From Chara braunii (taxonomy: Eukaryota; Streptophyta; Charophyceae; Charales; Characeae), in contig BFEA01000043.1 of NCBI GenBank assembly GCA_003427395.1, positions 4,003,843-4,040,970 on the forward strand: a DNA stretch of 37,128 nt. Direction: 5' to 3'. This document shows positions 19,042 to 27,987 of this stretch, piece by piece (within the stretch, counting starts at the first letter, position 1; the number at the start of each line of letters is the position of its first letter). The notes under the pieces were generated by a model, which did no database searches, was not told where the DNA came from, and saw only the letters and a list, made by a program, of their open reading frames with translations. A program made the translations under genes and the position numbers.

Positions 19042-19780
19042 TTATAAGCCAGTCACTATCATGCGGTGGTCGAAAGACTTACACGGTGAGATGGTGCAAA
19101 TATCTGCAACTGTGAGAAGTCCCGAGATCTCTTTTAGGGTCAAATCGATCCTGGAGTTTGCAATCCCTCTATGCCCCCTTGACCTCACACACGTGAAAGT
19201 TTTTTTTGTAGGATGGAGTTGCCTGTATGAGTTTATGAGACCTAGATCCGCCATCATATGTCCCAGAGTTGCGACATCAGGATCACAATGCACAGGAGCA
19301 TTTTGGAGATTATAGGTGGGGGAGTGCCTAATACTGCCTATCAATCATTGGGTCAAGTGTTGTGTTGAAATCCCCTACCATGATGATCGGGGCATCTCGA
19401 GGGAGCAAATGTTGGAGCGCTGAGTAGAATGCGACTCTTTGGCCGGGGTCATTGGGCGCGTATATGCTAACTACATACAATATTTCGGTTCCCAATAAGG
19501 CTCTCAACCACACTCATCTGCTTTCTTATGTGTCCCACTCTGCATGATCAGGGATAAGCCTAGATGTGGGGTGGAGCCAGAGGGCCACACCTGTTGATGT
19601 TGTTGCCCTTGCCGGGGCCGCAAAGGTGGTATGCGGCCAGATTTGTTTGACTTTAGCCTGGTGAGTGGGGGAATCAGTGAGATGGGTCTCTTGGACTGCC
19701 ACCACGTCTGGCCATGCCCCTCCAGTATCCTGTGTGATTTGGTCTTCTCTGGACGAGGTGAGTACAGGAGAGAGGCCCAA
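19042..19780 (-). pseudogene. LINE-D AP-like endonuclease, N-terminus missing
   Basis: Minus strand: VVAVQETHLTDSPTHQAKVKQIWPHTTF, STGVALWLHP, then after a frame change VVSIYAPND, MVGDFNTTLDPMIDR, a full middle (DPDVATLGHMMADLGLINSY, KTFTCVRS), RGIANSRIDLTL and CKSFDHRM. It is the only copy here with the complete middle of the domain, and shows what LINE-A has lost. The terminal motif is S-F-D-H rather than the usual S-D-H. Confidence 0.75.
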
Positions 19781-20243
19781 AAGGGGAAACTCAGAGGGGG
19801 GGGGGTGGAGAGTCTGTTTTGCCCCAAGGAAGCCTCACCTAGAGGGGGGGGGCAGAACGAACGACAAGTTCTGCCACACATATGTCAGTCGTCCAAACAT
19901 TTGTCAGTCATTGTTTTGTCTTGGACCCGTTTTCCAGCAGGTGCAACTCCCCACCAATAGATGGAGCCTTCAACCGGGGAGCCACTTCGGGAGGCTGCTC
20001 TTTCCACCTCCCTAAGTGGTATCCGCGACTCGGGTAGGGTGGGTGGGGAAAAGGATAAATTAAGGGGGAGAGGAGGGGAGTACGAGACGGTATCATGGTG
20101 GGATAAGGGCAGGTAGCCCCATAAGAATTCTCCCTGGCGCCAGTTTTTCCACACCAACATGTGGTTGACGATCGCATCCGTGTTGGTTCTTTCCCCCAAA
20201 CATTCCTTTTAGGAGCATGCCCTTGCCTCTTGGATTTTCTGGG
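19781..20243 (+). other. Unassigned spacer with solo LINE 3'-end block
   Basis: No supportable gene. It contains the third stem-loop block at 19921-19967, oriented plus, opposite to the adjacent LINE-D. Two G-rich runs (about 19795-19807 and 19842-19851) lie nearby. It may be the 3' remnant of another LINE or a short non-autonomous derivative, but no A-tail directly follows. Confidence 0.4.
19921..19967 (+). promoter_or_regulatory. Conserved LINE 3'-end stem-loop block (copy 3, solo)
   Basis: Reads TTTCCAGCAGGTG, then CTCC (19947-19950), loop CCACCAATAGAT, GGAG (19963-19966). The outer G-C pair of the stem is lost (A in place of G on the 5' side). No LINE coding sequence adjoins it on this strand. 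Confidence 0.5.
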
Positions 20244-20554
20244 TTTTTTTTTTTTTTTTTTTTTTTTTTTTCCCTTCTTTTTCTTCTCCTTCTCTTAACC
20301 CCAACCGAGGGCGTACTCACACTACCACTTTTCAAAATGCATCTGACTGCAATTATGAGGTTCTTCAATGGGCCAGTTGATGTGCCTCACCTCTGGTCCC
20401 CCCCCTCCCCCCATGAACATCAGCAGTCACTGCTCACTGCTACTCGCGGGGCGGGCACCAAGCTTGCCCAGGAAGGTACATGCGGCCAATGGGGATTGAA
20501 CCCAAAATCTCCTGAATGCCATTTGCAGTGCCTTATCAACCGAGCTGGGCCGCC
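20244..20554 (-). mobile_element. Candidate tRNA-derived SINE
   Basis: On the minus strand it starts with a 73-nt tRNA-like head (20554-20482), continues with about 210 bp of unrelated body, and ends in A28 (T28 on plus, 20244-20271). This head-body-tail layout is that of a SINE. GATTTTC occurs just outside both ends (20233-20239 and 20559-20565) and may be a short target duplication, though four bases separate each copy from the element. Confidence 0.5.
20482..20554 (-). tRNA. tRNA-like sequence (head of the SINE candidate), not a functional tRNA
   Basis: On the minus strand: acceptor arm GCGGCC (20553-20548) pairs perfectly with GGCCGC (20487-20482); a D-arm-like AGCTCGGTTGATAAGGC (box A type); a poor anticodon arm; and a T-arm TGGGTTCAATCCCCA containing GGTTCAATCCC (box B). 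The span of about 73 nt fits a tRNA. Base 8 is not T and the anticodon stem pairs badly, so I read it as tRNA-derived. Confidence 0.5.
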
Positions 20555-20565
20555 GGATGATTTTC

Positions 20566-21529
20566 GGCCACATTGCCTGCGGAGCTGAAGTTGTGTTTTC
20601 CCAAGGTTCTCTTTTATTTCACTTTCCATCTCCCCCAGGCTGACTGGATTCTTACCCAGAGATCCTCAACTGCTTGGGGTCCCTGGTTCAATGGGTCCAA
20701 AGTTGTGCTGCTTGCGCTCAAAGGAGCACCTCGCTTGCCACGCCACCATGTGTACACCTACCGTCTTCACCCAAATCGAATGCCCTGTCATTATCACTGT
20801 ATCTGGGCTGAAAGTTGGGCCAAATGCAGCTATAAGGACTCGGGTGAAGACGGTAGTCTAGTTACTGCGAAGATTAAACATTGGCCACTCTGAGAAGCAA
20901 TTCGTGCTGCGCTGCACGCAGCTCGACCGCGCGACGGGCCTGCGCAAAGACAAGTGTCATTCGAGTCAATCTCAGTTGCCCGAAGACGCAATGCACAACC
21001 ATAGCCGAGCTGCCTGTAGTGTATGGGCAACACACTTGCTTGACTGCTAGGGCGTGTTGTGTGAAGATCGCTCGCCGGTAGCAGGCAACAACATAATTGA
21101 ATGTGACGTAGGGTTCATGGGAAAGTTGGGAGGAAAAGGGAGATTGGGAGGGGGGTGGAGGGAAATTGAGAGGTGTGATGGAGTGGAGTTCATAGGAAGT
21201 TGGGAGGCGGCGCAATACACCTGTTGCAAGGGGCTTGCTACAGGGGACTGACTATGGGGCCTTCGGGGAGAGTACCATGGGGGATCTATGTGGACAGGTG
21301 ACGGGAGGTGGAAAGACAAGAAGGCATGAGGGTTGACAAGAAGGGCACAATGATTTTAAAAAATATAATTGAAGTCCGGGAAATATAACTCCTATCGAAT
21401 ATAAACTCCTATCGAAGGGGAAAGAAATCTGAACCAATGAGCCCAACTCAGTCCGTACACACCCACAAATTGTTGGAATATTGAGCCCTCAAGATGACCT
21501 GGCCCTTTCAGTCTTACTAGTCTCATTCC
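20566..21529. other. Unassigned region with MITE copy 2
   Basis: About 960 bp without a recognisable gene. It holds the MITE at 20761-20853. The rest shows no motif I can name; small open frames on both strands look like chance. LINE-E starts at the right edge. Confidence 0.4.
20761..20853. mobile_element. MITE-like element, copy 2
   Basis: 93 bp flanked by TA (20759-20760 and 20854-20855). The ends CCGTCTTCACCC and GGGTGAAGACGG form a perfect 12-bp terminal inverted repeat, 15 bp when the flanking CTA/TAG is included. It carries CTGTATCTGGGCTGAAA starting about 36 bp from the left end; copy 1 on the minus strand has CTGTATCTGGCCGGAAA at almost the same offset, so the two are homologous members of one family. 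Confidence 0.65.
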
Positions 21530-21540
21530 CCCGGACCAGG

Positions 21541-21783
21541 CTGGGCAGGAGTGGCGATATGGATCCCACCAGAATCAAGATTTAAAGTGGTGTACTGTGA
21601 AAAGGACGAGGAGGAGAGGAGGTGGATATTTGTATTGGGGATGCTGGAGTTAAAACTGGTGAACATTATCTGTATTTATGCCCCTAATGCGGTACACGAG
21701 TGGGGGGTCTTTTTAGAAAAGACTAAAACCAAGGTGCAACCAGGCATTCTAGTAATCCGTGCAAGAGATTTTAACGCTGCACC
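21541..21783 (+). pseudogene. LINE-E endonuclease, N-terminal fragment
   Basis: Reads GWAGVAIWIPPESRF, ERRWIFVLGMLELKLVNIICIYAPNA and VIRARDFNAAP, corresponding to AGVAIW, YAPN and GDFN of LINE-A. The Gly of GDFN is Arg here. It lacks everything before AGVAIW, including the QETH motif. The coding sequence breaks exactly at the LTR insertion; TSD copy 1 (GCACC, 21779-21783) forms its last bases. Confidence 0.75.
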
Positions 21784-22092
21784 TGTAGCGGACCTCTGGT
21801 TGGCCTGTGAGACCAGCCCCTTGGTCTGTTCCCATAGTCCTGTGTTGTATTCGGTGTAGTCCAGTCCAGGCCGGTACCTCTGTCGGTACCAGTCAGTCCA
21901 GTCCAGTCCAGTCAGTCCGCTGGGGTATACCCCAGCCAGAGTCTGTACTTGGATTCATTCTACATTCGCACACTTTGGAGTACGTGCGTTGGAGTCTTGC
22001 GTGGGAGTTGCGTTGTGTCATCTTGCTCCACCCTCATCCTCCATCTTCATCTCTATCCCAGGCGGAGCACCTCACCCGGTGGGTCCGCCACA
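21784..22092 (+). repeat. 5' LTR
   Basis: Starts TGTAGCGGACCTCTGG, ends GTGGGTCCGCCACA. Contains CAGTC-rich short repeats and a perfect 16-bp palindrome at 21920-21935. Aligns end to end with 23325-23633 without gaps. Confidence 0.92.
21920..21935. promoter_or_regulatory. Perfect 16-bp palindrome in 5' LTR
   Basis: CTGGGGTATACCCCAG at LTR position 137; unchanged in the 3' LTR (23461-23476) although flanking CAGTC-repeat sequence has diverged. Could be a promoter or dimeric factor site; function is inferred. Confidence 0.5.
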
Positions 22093-22093
22093 C

Positions 22094-22105
22094 TGGTATC
22101 AGAGC
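22094..22105 (+). promoter_or_regulatory. Primer-binding site, initiator-Met tRNA type
   Basis: TGGTATCAGAGC, one base after the 5' LTR. This is the standard plant LTR-retrotransposon PBS, complementary to the 3' end of plant initiator tRNA-Met; the match stops after 12 bases. A perfect palindrome GGGAACGTTCCC follows at 22106-22117. Confidence 0.88.
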
Positions 22106-22183
22106 GGGAACGTTCCCCGCTCCCACCCACCACACCGCACAATGGGAAAAAACGGTATAAAACCCGACAACGGTTTTTTTTGG

Positions 22184-22408
22184 CCGTTTTCGGCTGTTTT
22201 CAGGGTGAAACAGTAGGAAAATGTGGTGAAGATGCAACAACAAAGGAGTGACACGTGGCGAGAAAAGGGAGAGGCTGCTCACGACGCGCGTTTTTTTTTT
22301 CCGTTTTCGGCTGTTTTCAGGGAGAAACAGCGGGAAAATGTGATGAAAGGTGCAACAGCAATGGAGTGACACGTGGCGCGAAAAGGGAGAGGCTGCTCAC
22401 GACGCGCG
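22184..22408 (+). repeat. Tandem duplication, 117-bp period, inside the LTR element
   Basis: Units 22184-22300 and 22301-22408 share CCGTTTTCGGCTGTTTTCAG, GGAGTGACACGTGGCG and GGGAGAGGCTGCTCACGACG. Two copies, about 85-90 percent alike by eye. Confidence 0.85.
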
Positions 22409-22527
22409 CGCGCAAGCGCCAAGGGTGAGGCCGTCACACACGCACGCGCCACGCGCCCCCGCTGTCCCGCTGCCGCTGCCCCGCCCCGCCCCGCCCCACA
22501 TTAGTTATATCAAGATCCGAGATGCAT

Positions 22528-22604
22528 GTTGCTGCCAGGGTTTGAACCTAGGCAGCAACTGCGGGTCATGCGCGTGCGTAGGTGCTGCCATAACACACTG
22601 GCCA
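22528..22604 (-). other. Box A/box B-bearing stem-loop in the LTR element
   Basis: On plus, GTTGCTGCC (22528-22536) and GGCAGCAAC (22551-22559) form a perfect 9-bp stem whose loop, on minus, contains GGTTCAAACCC (box B). Further upstream on minus is TGGCCAGTGTGTTATGG (22604-22588), resembling box A. It could be a tRNA relic, but no acceptor pairing is seen. Confidence 0.3.
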
Positions 22605-22950
22605 AAGTGTTTGTATGGCTCAGTAGTGCGGCACGCTGGTGTTGAAGAAGTGTTGTACAAAACTCCCTTATCCCCTTGCATGGTCGACCTTACATAGCGG
22701 TCACCCCTTTAGTCGAGCATTACCCGCCCTGATGGTCCATCGGTTAGGGTCATTGGTTCTGTTTGCTCCGAGTTCCCTACCCTCATTGAGCCTGATGACA
22801 TGTGTCTCCCTGTCATTATGTGTGGATGCCCTTAGGAGTTTATCGACCCCTAGGTTGCATTTGCCACCCTCAGAGACCATCCCACCCTGTGGTTTGCGAC
22901 ACACCCTTCCTGTAACATATGGTTGTCTTGTCATTGTTTTGTTGCTCTTA

Positions 22951-23130
22951 GACCGAGGTCTCTGCCTCTGACATTTCTAGGATTTAGTTGTCTTTGCGTT
23001 GACTTTTTCTTAGGACTTGTACACTAGTCAGTTGTTTCCAGATTGAGGCTACTGCCCCCAGCATTCTAGGATTTAGTTGTCATTGCTTTATGCTTTCATA
23101 TGACATGTATACTGGTTAGTTACTTGCTGC
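22951..23130 (+). repeat. Diverged tandem duplication, 90-bp period, inside the LTR element
   Basis: Units 22951-23040 and 23041-23130 share TTCTAGGATTTAGTTGTC, then TTGC, and later ACTAGTCAGTT against ACTGGTTAGTT. About 70 percent identity by eye. Confidence 0.6.
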
Positions 23131-23324
23131 TTTCACTTAGGCTGTTAGCTATGACATTGCTGCGTTTGCGACATTTTCTAGCCTAGGTTGCATCGCATGG
23201 ACTCAGCATGGAGCTTGCTCCGCATCCCAGACTACTCGGATTTTCTTTTATTTTCTTTGGTAGAGTTTCGCTTTTTGGTGGAAACGTGCTTGTATCTAGG
23301 CGATCCATCACATGCCGAGGATCG

Positions 23325-23633
23325 TGTAGCGGACCTTTGGTTGGCCTGTGAGACCAGCCCCTTGGCCTGTTCCCACAGACCTATGTTGTATTCGGGGTAG
23401 TCCATTCTAGACGGGTCCCTCTGTAGGTACCAGCTTGTCCAGTCCAGTCCAGTCAGTCCGCTGGGGTATACCCCAGCCAAAGTCTGTACTTGGATTCATT
23501 TTACATTCACACAGTTTGGAGTACATGCGTTGGAGTCTTGCGTGGCAGCTGCGTTGAATCATCTTGCTCCACCCTCATCCTCCATCTCCATCTCTATCCC
23601 AGGCGGAGCATCTCACCCGGTGGGTCCACCACA
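23325..23633 (+). repeat. 3' LTR
   Basis: Starts TGTAGCGGACCTTTGG, ends GTGGGTCCACCACA, same length as the 5' LTR; followed immediately by target duplication copy 2, GCACC (23634-23638). Palindrome at 23461-23476. Confidence 0.92.
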
Positions 23634-24272
23634 GCACCAGACCGGTGGTTGGACCACTGGAGAGTCCCCCCCTCCACCATGGGAAATGTCGAAGAGGACG
23701 AACGAATGTTCCACAATGGTACAACCTGTGTAGTGTCCTCTCCCTCTTCGATTCCTTCAAACGCCTGTACTTTATGGACCGAACTTTCACATGCATAAGG
23801 AACAACGACCAGACTCGGTTCTCCAAATCTCGGATTGAGCTGATACTATTATCGGATTCACTGAAAGGGTGTCTGACGCAAGCGGCGATTCTTCCCCTGA
23901 AGCCCCTTCCCGGGCCTCGATCACAGGATGTGCATGTCAGCATTGACCTTCCGTAAGAAACCGGACCGTGGGCCCGACTTCTATAAGCTTAACACGTCCT
24001 TACTACAAATCGACTCCTTACAATATCTGCATCAGGTATGGTTTTATTGGCAGGAGCGCCGCCCGGAACTTGACTCACATGTTACATGGTTCAATAATGG
24101 CCTCCTCTTCCCAGCTAAAAAAAATCACGAATTTGCCAAACAAATGGCAACCCAGAGACACCAAAAAAAAATTGAAACTATGCACCAATTAGTAGAACTC
24201 GGCGTGATGAAGTTTCACATGAGCAGAATCCCCCAGAATCACAAGAGGGGCAAAATCGTATGTAGATATTAA
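23634..24272 (+). pseudogene. LINE-E endonuclease C-terminus and linker
   Basis: Continues the pre-insertion frame (DRWLDHW, HNGTTCV), shifts frame near 23750, reads RLYFMDRTFTCIRNND, FSKSRIELILL, then shifts again to LDHRMCMSALTF, GPDFYKLNTSLL and VTWFNNGLLFPAKK to a stop at 24270-24272. SRIEL and LDHR match SRIDL and FDHRM of LINE-D. Two frame breaks. Confidence 0.7.
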
Positions 24273-24599
24273 AGGACCAACTTTTTAAGCAAGCCCGCTA
24301 CTGCTGGCAAGGAGCACGAATACGGGCAAAATTATCAAAATTTACATCGGAAGGCGCGATGGACACCCATTTTTTGCCATCACACAGATTAGAGCGAAAC
24401 GTTCTACTATTGAGGCCTTATATGACCCGGAAGCAAGCGGAGAAGGCATTACCCTCACGACAGCTAGGTGCGAGATAGCAAGAAATTTTTACAAGGATTT
24501 GTTTTCTTCACACATTCCACCACACACAGAAGGGATGCGTCGTTGAATGATTGAGGAATATCCTACCTCTTCAAACAAGTCTCTTTCAGACAATCAAAG

Positions 24600-25592
24600 G
24601 AGGAGCCTTGAAGGCCCCCTGACTAAACAAGAGATTTGGACAACCCTTATGCAAATGGAGGAAGAGAAGACCCCTGACATAGATGGTTTTCCCAAGGAAT
24701 TTTGAGAGGTAATGTGAGACTCTTTAAGCCAAGACTTGATGAACTTTTACACGGACATATGGAACACGGGAGGGATGGGAGAGATGATTGGTAGGGGGGT
24801 CCTTTTGCTGCTTTACAAAAAGGGTGACAAAATGAATATCCAGAATTATAGGTCCATAACTTTACTCACAATAACATACAAAATGTTGACCAAAGCATTG
24901 ACCAAAATAATGATCTTGCTAATGGAAGATATCATCCACCCTGTGCAAAATGGTTTCATGCAGAACATAAAAATTCAAGAAAATATATTGCTGGTCTACG
25001 AAGTCCTTCAACTGGTCAGACACTCACGCCAAAATGTGGCGCTGGTGTTTATAGACTTCAAAAAGGTCTACGATCATGTAGATTGGAAATTTCTGGATAG
25101 TTGTCTGTAGAAGATGAATTTCGGGCCGGTTTCCAGCGACAGATTCATATCCTCCATTACACTGTTACCACTTTCATATAGTTAAACGGCTCCCTGCCCC
25201 CCCCAATACGGTTGGAGAGGTTGGTTCACCAAGGAGACCCCATAGCGTCCTTCCTCTTTTTTATCATCATGGAGACGTTGTCGGCAAACCTCCGTGCAAA
25301 CAAGGACATCACCAGAATTAAAATAACCCATATCCCGAAGGACACAGTCGTGGTGTGTTCCTTGTTTGCGGATGACCTTACGGTCATGATGGAGGCAACC
25401 GCGGACAATTTGGAAGAGATTCAACGGATGATGGACAAGTTTTTCATGGTCTCTGACATGATAATCAACTGGGGGAATAAAACACAAGGATGGTGGATCC
25501 ATTATCAAGGAGGTCGCCCCCCTGAAACCCCTCGTGTTTTTTGGTTTCCCCTAGAAGCCCCGTTAAGAGTCCTTGCACACTCCCCGCCCTAG
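24600..25592 (+). pseudogene. LINE-E reverse transcriptase
   Basis: Reads EEEKTPDIDGFPKEF, then two TGA codons (24703-24705, 24715-24717) exactly where LINE-A has Trp (FWVIFWD), then LLYKKGDKMNIQNYRSITLL, NGFMQNIKIQENILL, FIDFKKVYDHVDW, a stop and frame changes near 25110-25200, VHQGDPIASFLF, SLFADDLTVMM and INWGNKTQGWW. It ends abruptly at about 25592. The stretch 24273-24600 is recognisable only as degraded linker. Confidence 0.75.
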
Positions 25593-25693
25593 ATCTGTTT
25601 CATCCACCGCCCCTCGTCAAAACTTCGACCTCGAATCTGGCGCACGACGGATCATCGACCTCCCCCCACGGACCACTGCTCCTTAAGGGATAG

Positions 25694-25695
<2 letters not shown>
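25593..25695. other. Short unassigned segment after LINE-E
   Basis: About 100 bp between the LINE-E break and the (TA)n tract. No feature recognised. Confidence 0.4.

Positions 25696-25781
<86 letters not shown>
25696..25781. repeat. (TA)43 microsatellite at an assembly gap
   Basis: Forty-three uninterrupted TA units running straight into 110 N bases (25782-25891). The true length is unknown; assemblies commonly break in such tracts. Confidence 0.95.
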
Positions 25782-25891
25782 NNNNNNNNNNNNNNNNNNN
25801 NNNNNNNNNNNNNNNNNNNNNNNNNNNNNNNNNNNNNNNNNNNNNNNNNNNNNNNNNNNNNNNNNNNNNNNNNNNNNNNNNNNNNNNNNNN
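25782..25891. other. Assembly gap (110 N)
   Basis: Continuity between LINE-E and the Helitron region is not shown by sequence. Open frames spanning the N run are not real. Confidence 0.98.
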
Positions 25892-26275
25892 AAAAAAAAA
25901 AATCACGCCCAAACCAACTGCTAAATTTCAGCATTGTTAACGAATTCAACAAACGGAACACACACAGATAGACACAAAAAAAGAGAAAGAAAGAGAGAGA
26001 GACAGAGGGAGAGAGGAGCGAGAGAGATAGAGAGGGAGAGAGGAGCGAGGGAGATAGAGAGACACAGATAGACAGAGACAGAGGAAAAATAAAAGAAGAA
26101 TGCAAAGAAGAAAGAAAGAAAAACATCATTCAAGTCAAGAAGATCGTGCAAAATGATGAAAGCACAATAAGCACAAAGTACAATCCATCTCCATTTTATT
26201 AAAAGAAAATAACATAATATTTATTTGCTCTCTCTCTCTCTCTATCTATCTATCTATTTTTCTATATATTATTTG

Positions 26276-26306
<31 letters not shown>

Positions 26307-26320
26307 TTATGTAAGAGCAA
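25892..26320. repeat. Low-complexity region: A-run, (GA)n-rich and (CT)n
   Basis: A11 after the gap, purine-rich GAGA sequence at about 25978-26125, then two (CT)n blocks (about 26228-26243 and 26276-26302), each introduced by TATTTGCTCTC. No gene. The Helitron 3' terminus should be near here or in the gap; I found no convincing CTRR end with hairpin. Confidence 0.7.
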
Positions 26321-27983
26321 TCAACTCCCATCAGTGGAACGAAACTCTCGCAACATCTCACGAATAGAACTCTGTTGCAGCACTTTCCGGTGATAATCCT
26401 CAAAAGTTTGAAATCGACTTTGTCGTTGCCGATGGTAGTCAAGATGGATGGCAGCATCAACAGACCTCCACGTTTTCATATCCGTATGCAACTCCTCAGC
26501 CGCTTGCGCGATATCTTGCAACCTGTGAGAGCTATCAAGATAGGAGAGATGCGCATGCACTTTTTTTGGACCAACGGACGCAAGAGACTCAATAGACGGC
26601 AATATCAAAAGTAAAAGTTGTGACTTCTGGCAAACCTCCTGTACGGACATGCAGTTGTGCAACTGGTGAGACAGGAGCGGGGACAACGCAAGGAGCAGGA
26701 GATGGGGTAAACATAGCGGCAGGCGAGCCAGAAACAACTGTAAAAGCAGTGATGATGGACGTTCCCACATTGGACGACGAAGCATAATCTGCAAGACGTT
26801 GACAATTGGCAGGAGACGGTGCCGGTAATGACAGTGGACCGACAGTGGCCGAAGGAAGAGCTGAAGAAGCAACACCGACAGGACTTCTTTTGATGAGACT
26901 TTGTATGCGAGAATATCTGAAGAAGGGCTCCGGAATATTCCCATCCGTCGGACATTAGGTCAAATCAAATGTCACTCTTGCAAGTTCCTCATTGGAGAGC
27001 GCAATATAGTCATCGTGCAAAAGATATTGTAACATCCAGCTGGACTCCACATCCGAAATATTCAACGGATTGGAGGGCAGAGAGGATCCTCGTTCCGAGC
27101 GCATATCAGTGAGTTTAGTTCTCTGCCAATCAAGGAATTTTTCCCATATCCGTTCATCCTTCACGGCCGTCGCAGTCTTCACAAACATTTCAAAAAAATC
27201 TCATTCAAGACCTTTCGCAAACCAACCTTCTTTGCATCATCAAACCAGTGAGAAAGGTAAGCGCGCGGATGAGGAACACGTGCAACTGGCGGTGGGAGAT
27301 TTCTATCATCGGGCACGTCAACAACTGTCGCACAATTTCGTGTTTGGGACGGGGCACGAGCAATTCGTTCACCTTCACCACGTTGGGACTTCAAACATGG
27401 ATCACGATCATCGCCGAAAAGCACATCCCTAGGGATCGTGCGAAGTGCTTTCAGAACCTGAGTCGTAGTTTCAGGAACAACTTTGTTAGTCACCCGATGA
27501 TCACGAAGGGTGGGCTCAAGGGCGTCGGGGGAAGCCAAAATATTTTTTTTCACACGTCGACCGGTCGTTCTTTTGAATGTAGATTCAACACGATCACCGG
27601 AACCATCAGTGGAAGTCTCTTCTTTATCATCACTTAACACACATTTATCAACGTCACCCGACCGATCCCCCTGACAACTATCCCCTTTCGCACGAGAGTC
27701 ATGAGGCCCCTCTTCCACAAACATATTTTCAGCATCCTCGAGCATGTTCCCTTGAGGAGACACATGTTCATTTCAACTCCAGGACCAGCACCCCCAGCAC
27801 GTGGTCCAGTTTGAAGGTTGACAGACATTTCATCGTTTCGGTTTATTTTCGAAGGTTCGGAACACTGCACCCGACTATTGGATGTAACATTGGCATTACC
27901 ATCAGTAGCAGCGCTGGTGCCTGCCACTTTCAGCCTTTTGCTATAACCACGGGTGACATACTTGTGGCACAACTGAGAACCGC
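26321..27983 (-). pseudogene. Unrecognised frame downstream of the Helitron helicase
   Basis: I do not recognise a family. Minus strand: [17 protein letters not shown], a frame change near 27770, an acidic/Ser region (SDDKEETSTDGSGDR), TGRRVKKNILASPDALEP, PPPVARVPHPRAYLSHWF and LRKVLNEIF; a one-base shift at A7 (27191-27197 on plus), then DERIWEKFLDWQRTKL and LSNEELARVTFDLT; TAA 26955-26957; in the same frame a Ser/Pro/Ala-rich stretch; a shift near 26570; then LQDIAQAAEELHTDMKTWRS and SSIREMLREFRSTDG to the stop at 26321. Coding character persists across breaks. It could be a second Helitron gene, a C-terminal helicase extension, or a captured gene. The preceding T29 then GCAG looks like a splice acceptor. 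Confidence 0.45.
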
Positions 27984-27985
27984 CT

Positions 27986-27987
<2 letters not shown>

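Larger units (their letters stand above)
14322..19780 (-). mobile_element. LINE-D, non-LTR retrotransposon of the LINE-A family
   Basis: On the minus strand: endonuclease (19780-19042, N-terminus missing), linker and RT (19030-16564), zf-RVT region (16560-15548), Pro-rich tail, a 3' UTR of about 0.75 kb with a tandem repeat and the conserved stem-loop block, and an A-rich tail ending at 14322. ORF2 is broken by several frameshifts and stops. No SLNVNGL endonuclease start is visible, so the element appears 5'-truncated at about 19770. I could not find convincing target duplications. Confidence 0.85.
21784..23633 (+). mobile_element. Small non-autonomous LTR retrotransposon (TRIM-like), complete
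   Basis: 1850 bp. Two 309-bp LTRs (21784-22092 and 23325-23633), each beginning TG and ending CA, with about 27 differences by my count. Exact 5-bp target duplication GCACC (21779-21783 and 23634-23638). PBS one base after the 5' LTR. The internal region (1232 bp) has no gag, protease, RT or integrase frames and contains two tandem duplications and a tRNA-like stem. No clear polypurine tract precedes the 3' LTR. Mobility would need proteins from another element. Orientation follows from the PBS. Confidence 0.92.
21530..25592 (+). mobile_element. LINE-E, LINE-B-type element split by an LTR retrotransposon
   Basis: Plus strand: a 5'-truncated endonuclease (from about 21541), interrupted at 21784 by the LTR element, resuming at 23634 with the rest of the endonuclease, linker (to 24272), a degraded stretch, then RT with FADD (24600-25592). 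It ends inside the region after GWW at about 25592, with no tail, and unrelated sequence leads into the (TA)n tract and gap. GNKTQGWWIHYQGGRPP places it with LINE-B. Confidence 0.8.

Noticed and set aside
22339-22697. Arg/Pro/Ala-rich frames inside the LTR element
   Set aside because: They arise from GC-rich low-complexity sequence and show no gag or zinc-knuckle motif.
23290-23324. Polypurine tract before the 3' LTR
   Set aside because: The sequence before 23325 (GCCGAGGATCG) is not a convincing purine run.
25652-26129. Minus-strand frames of Tyr-Ile repeats crossing the N run
   Set aside because: Translation of (TA)n and N bases; artefact of the assembly gap.
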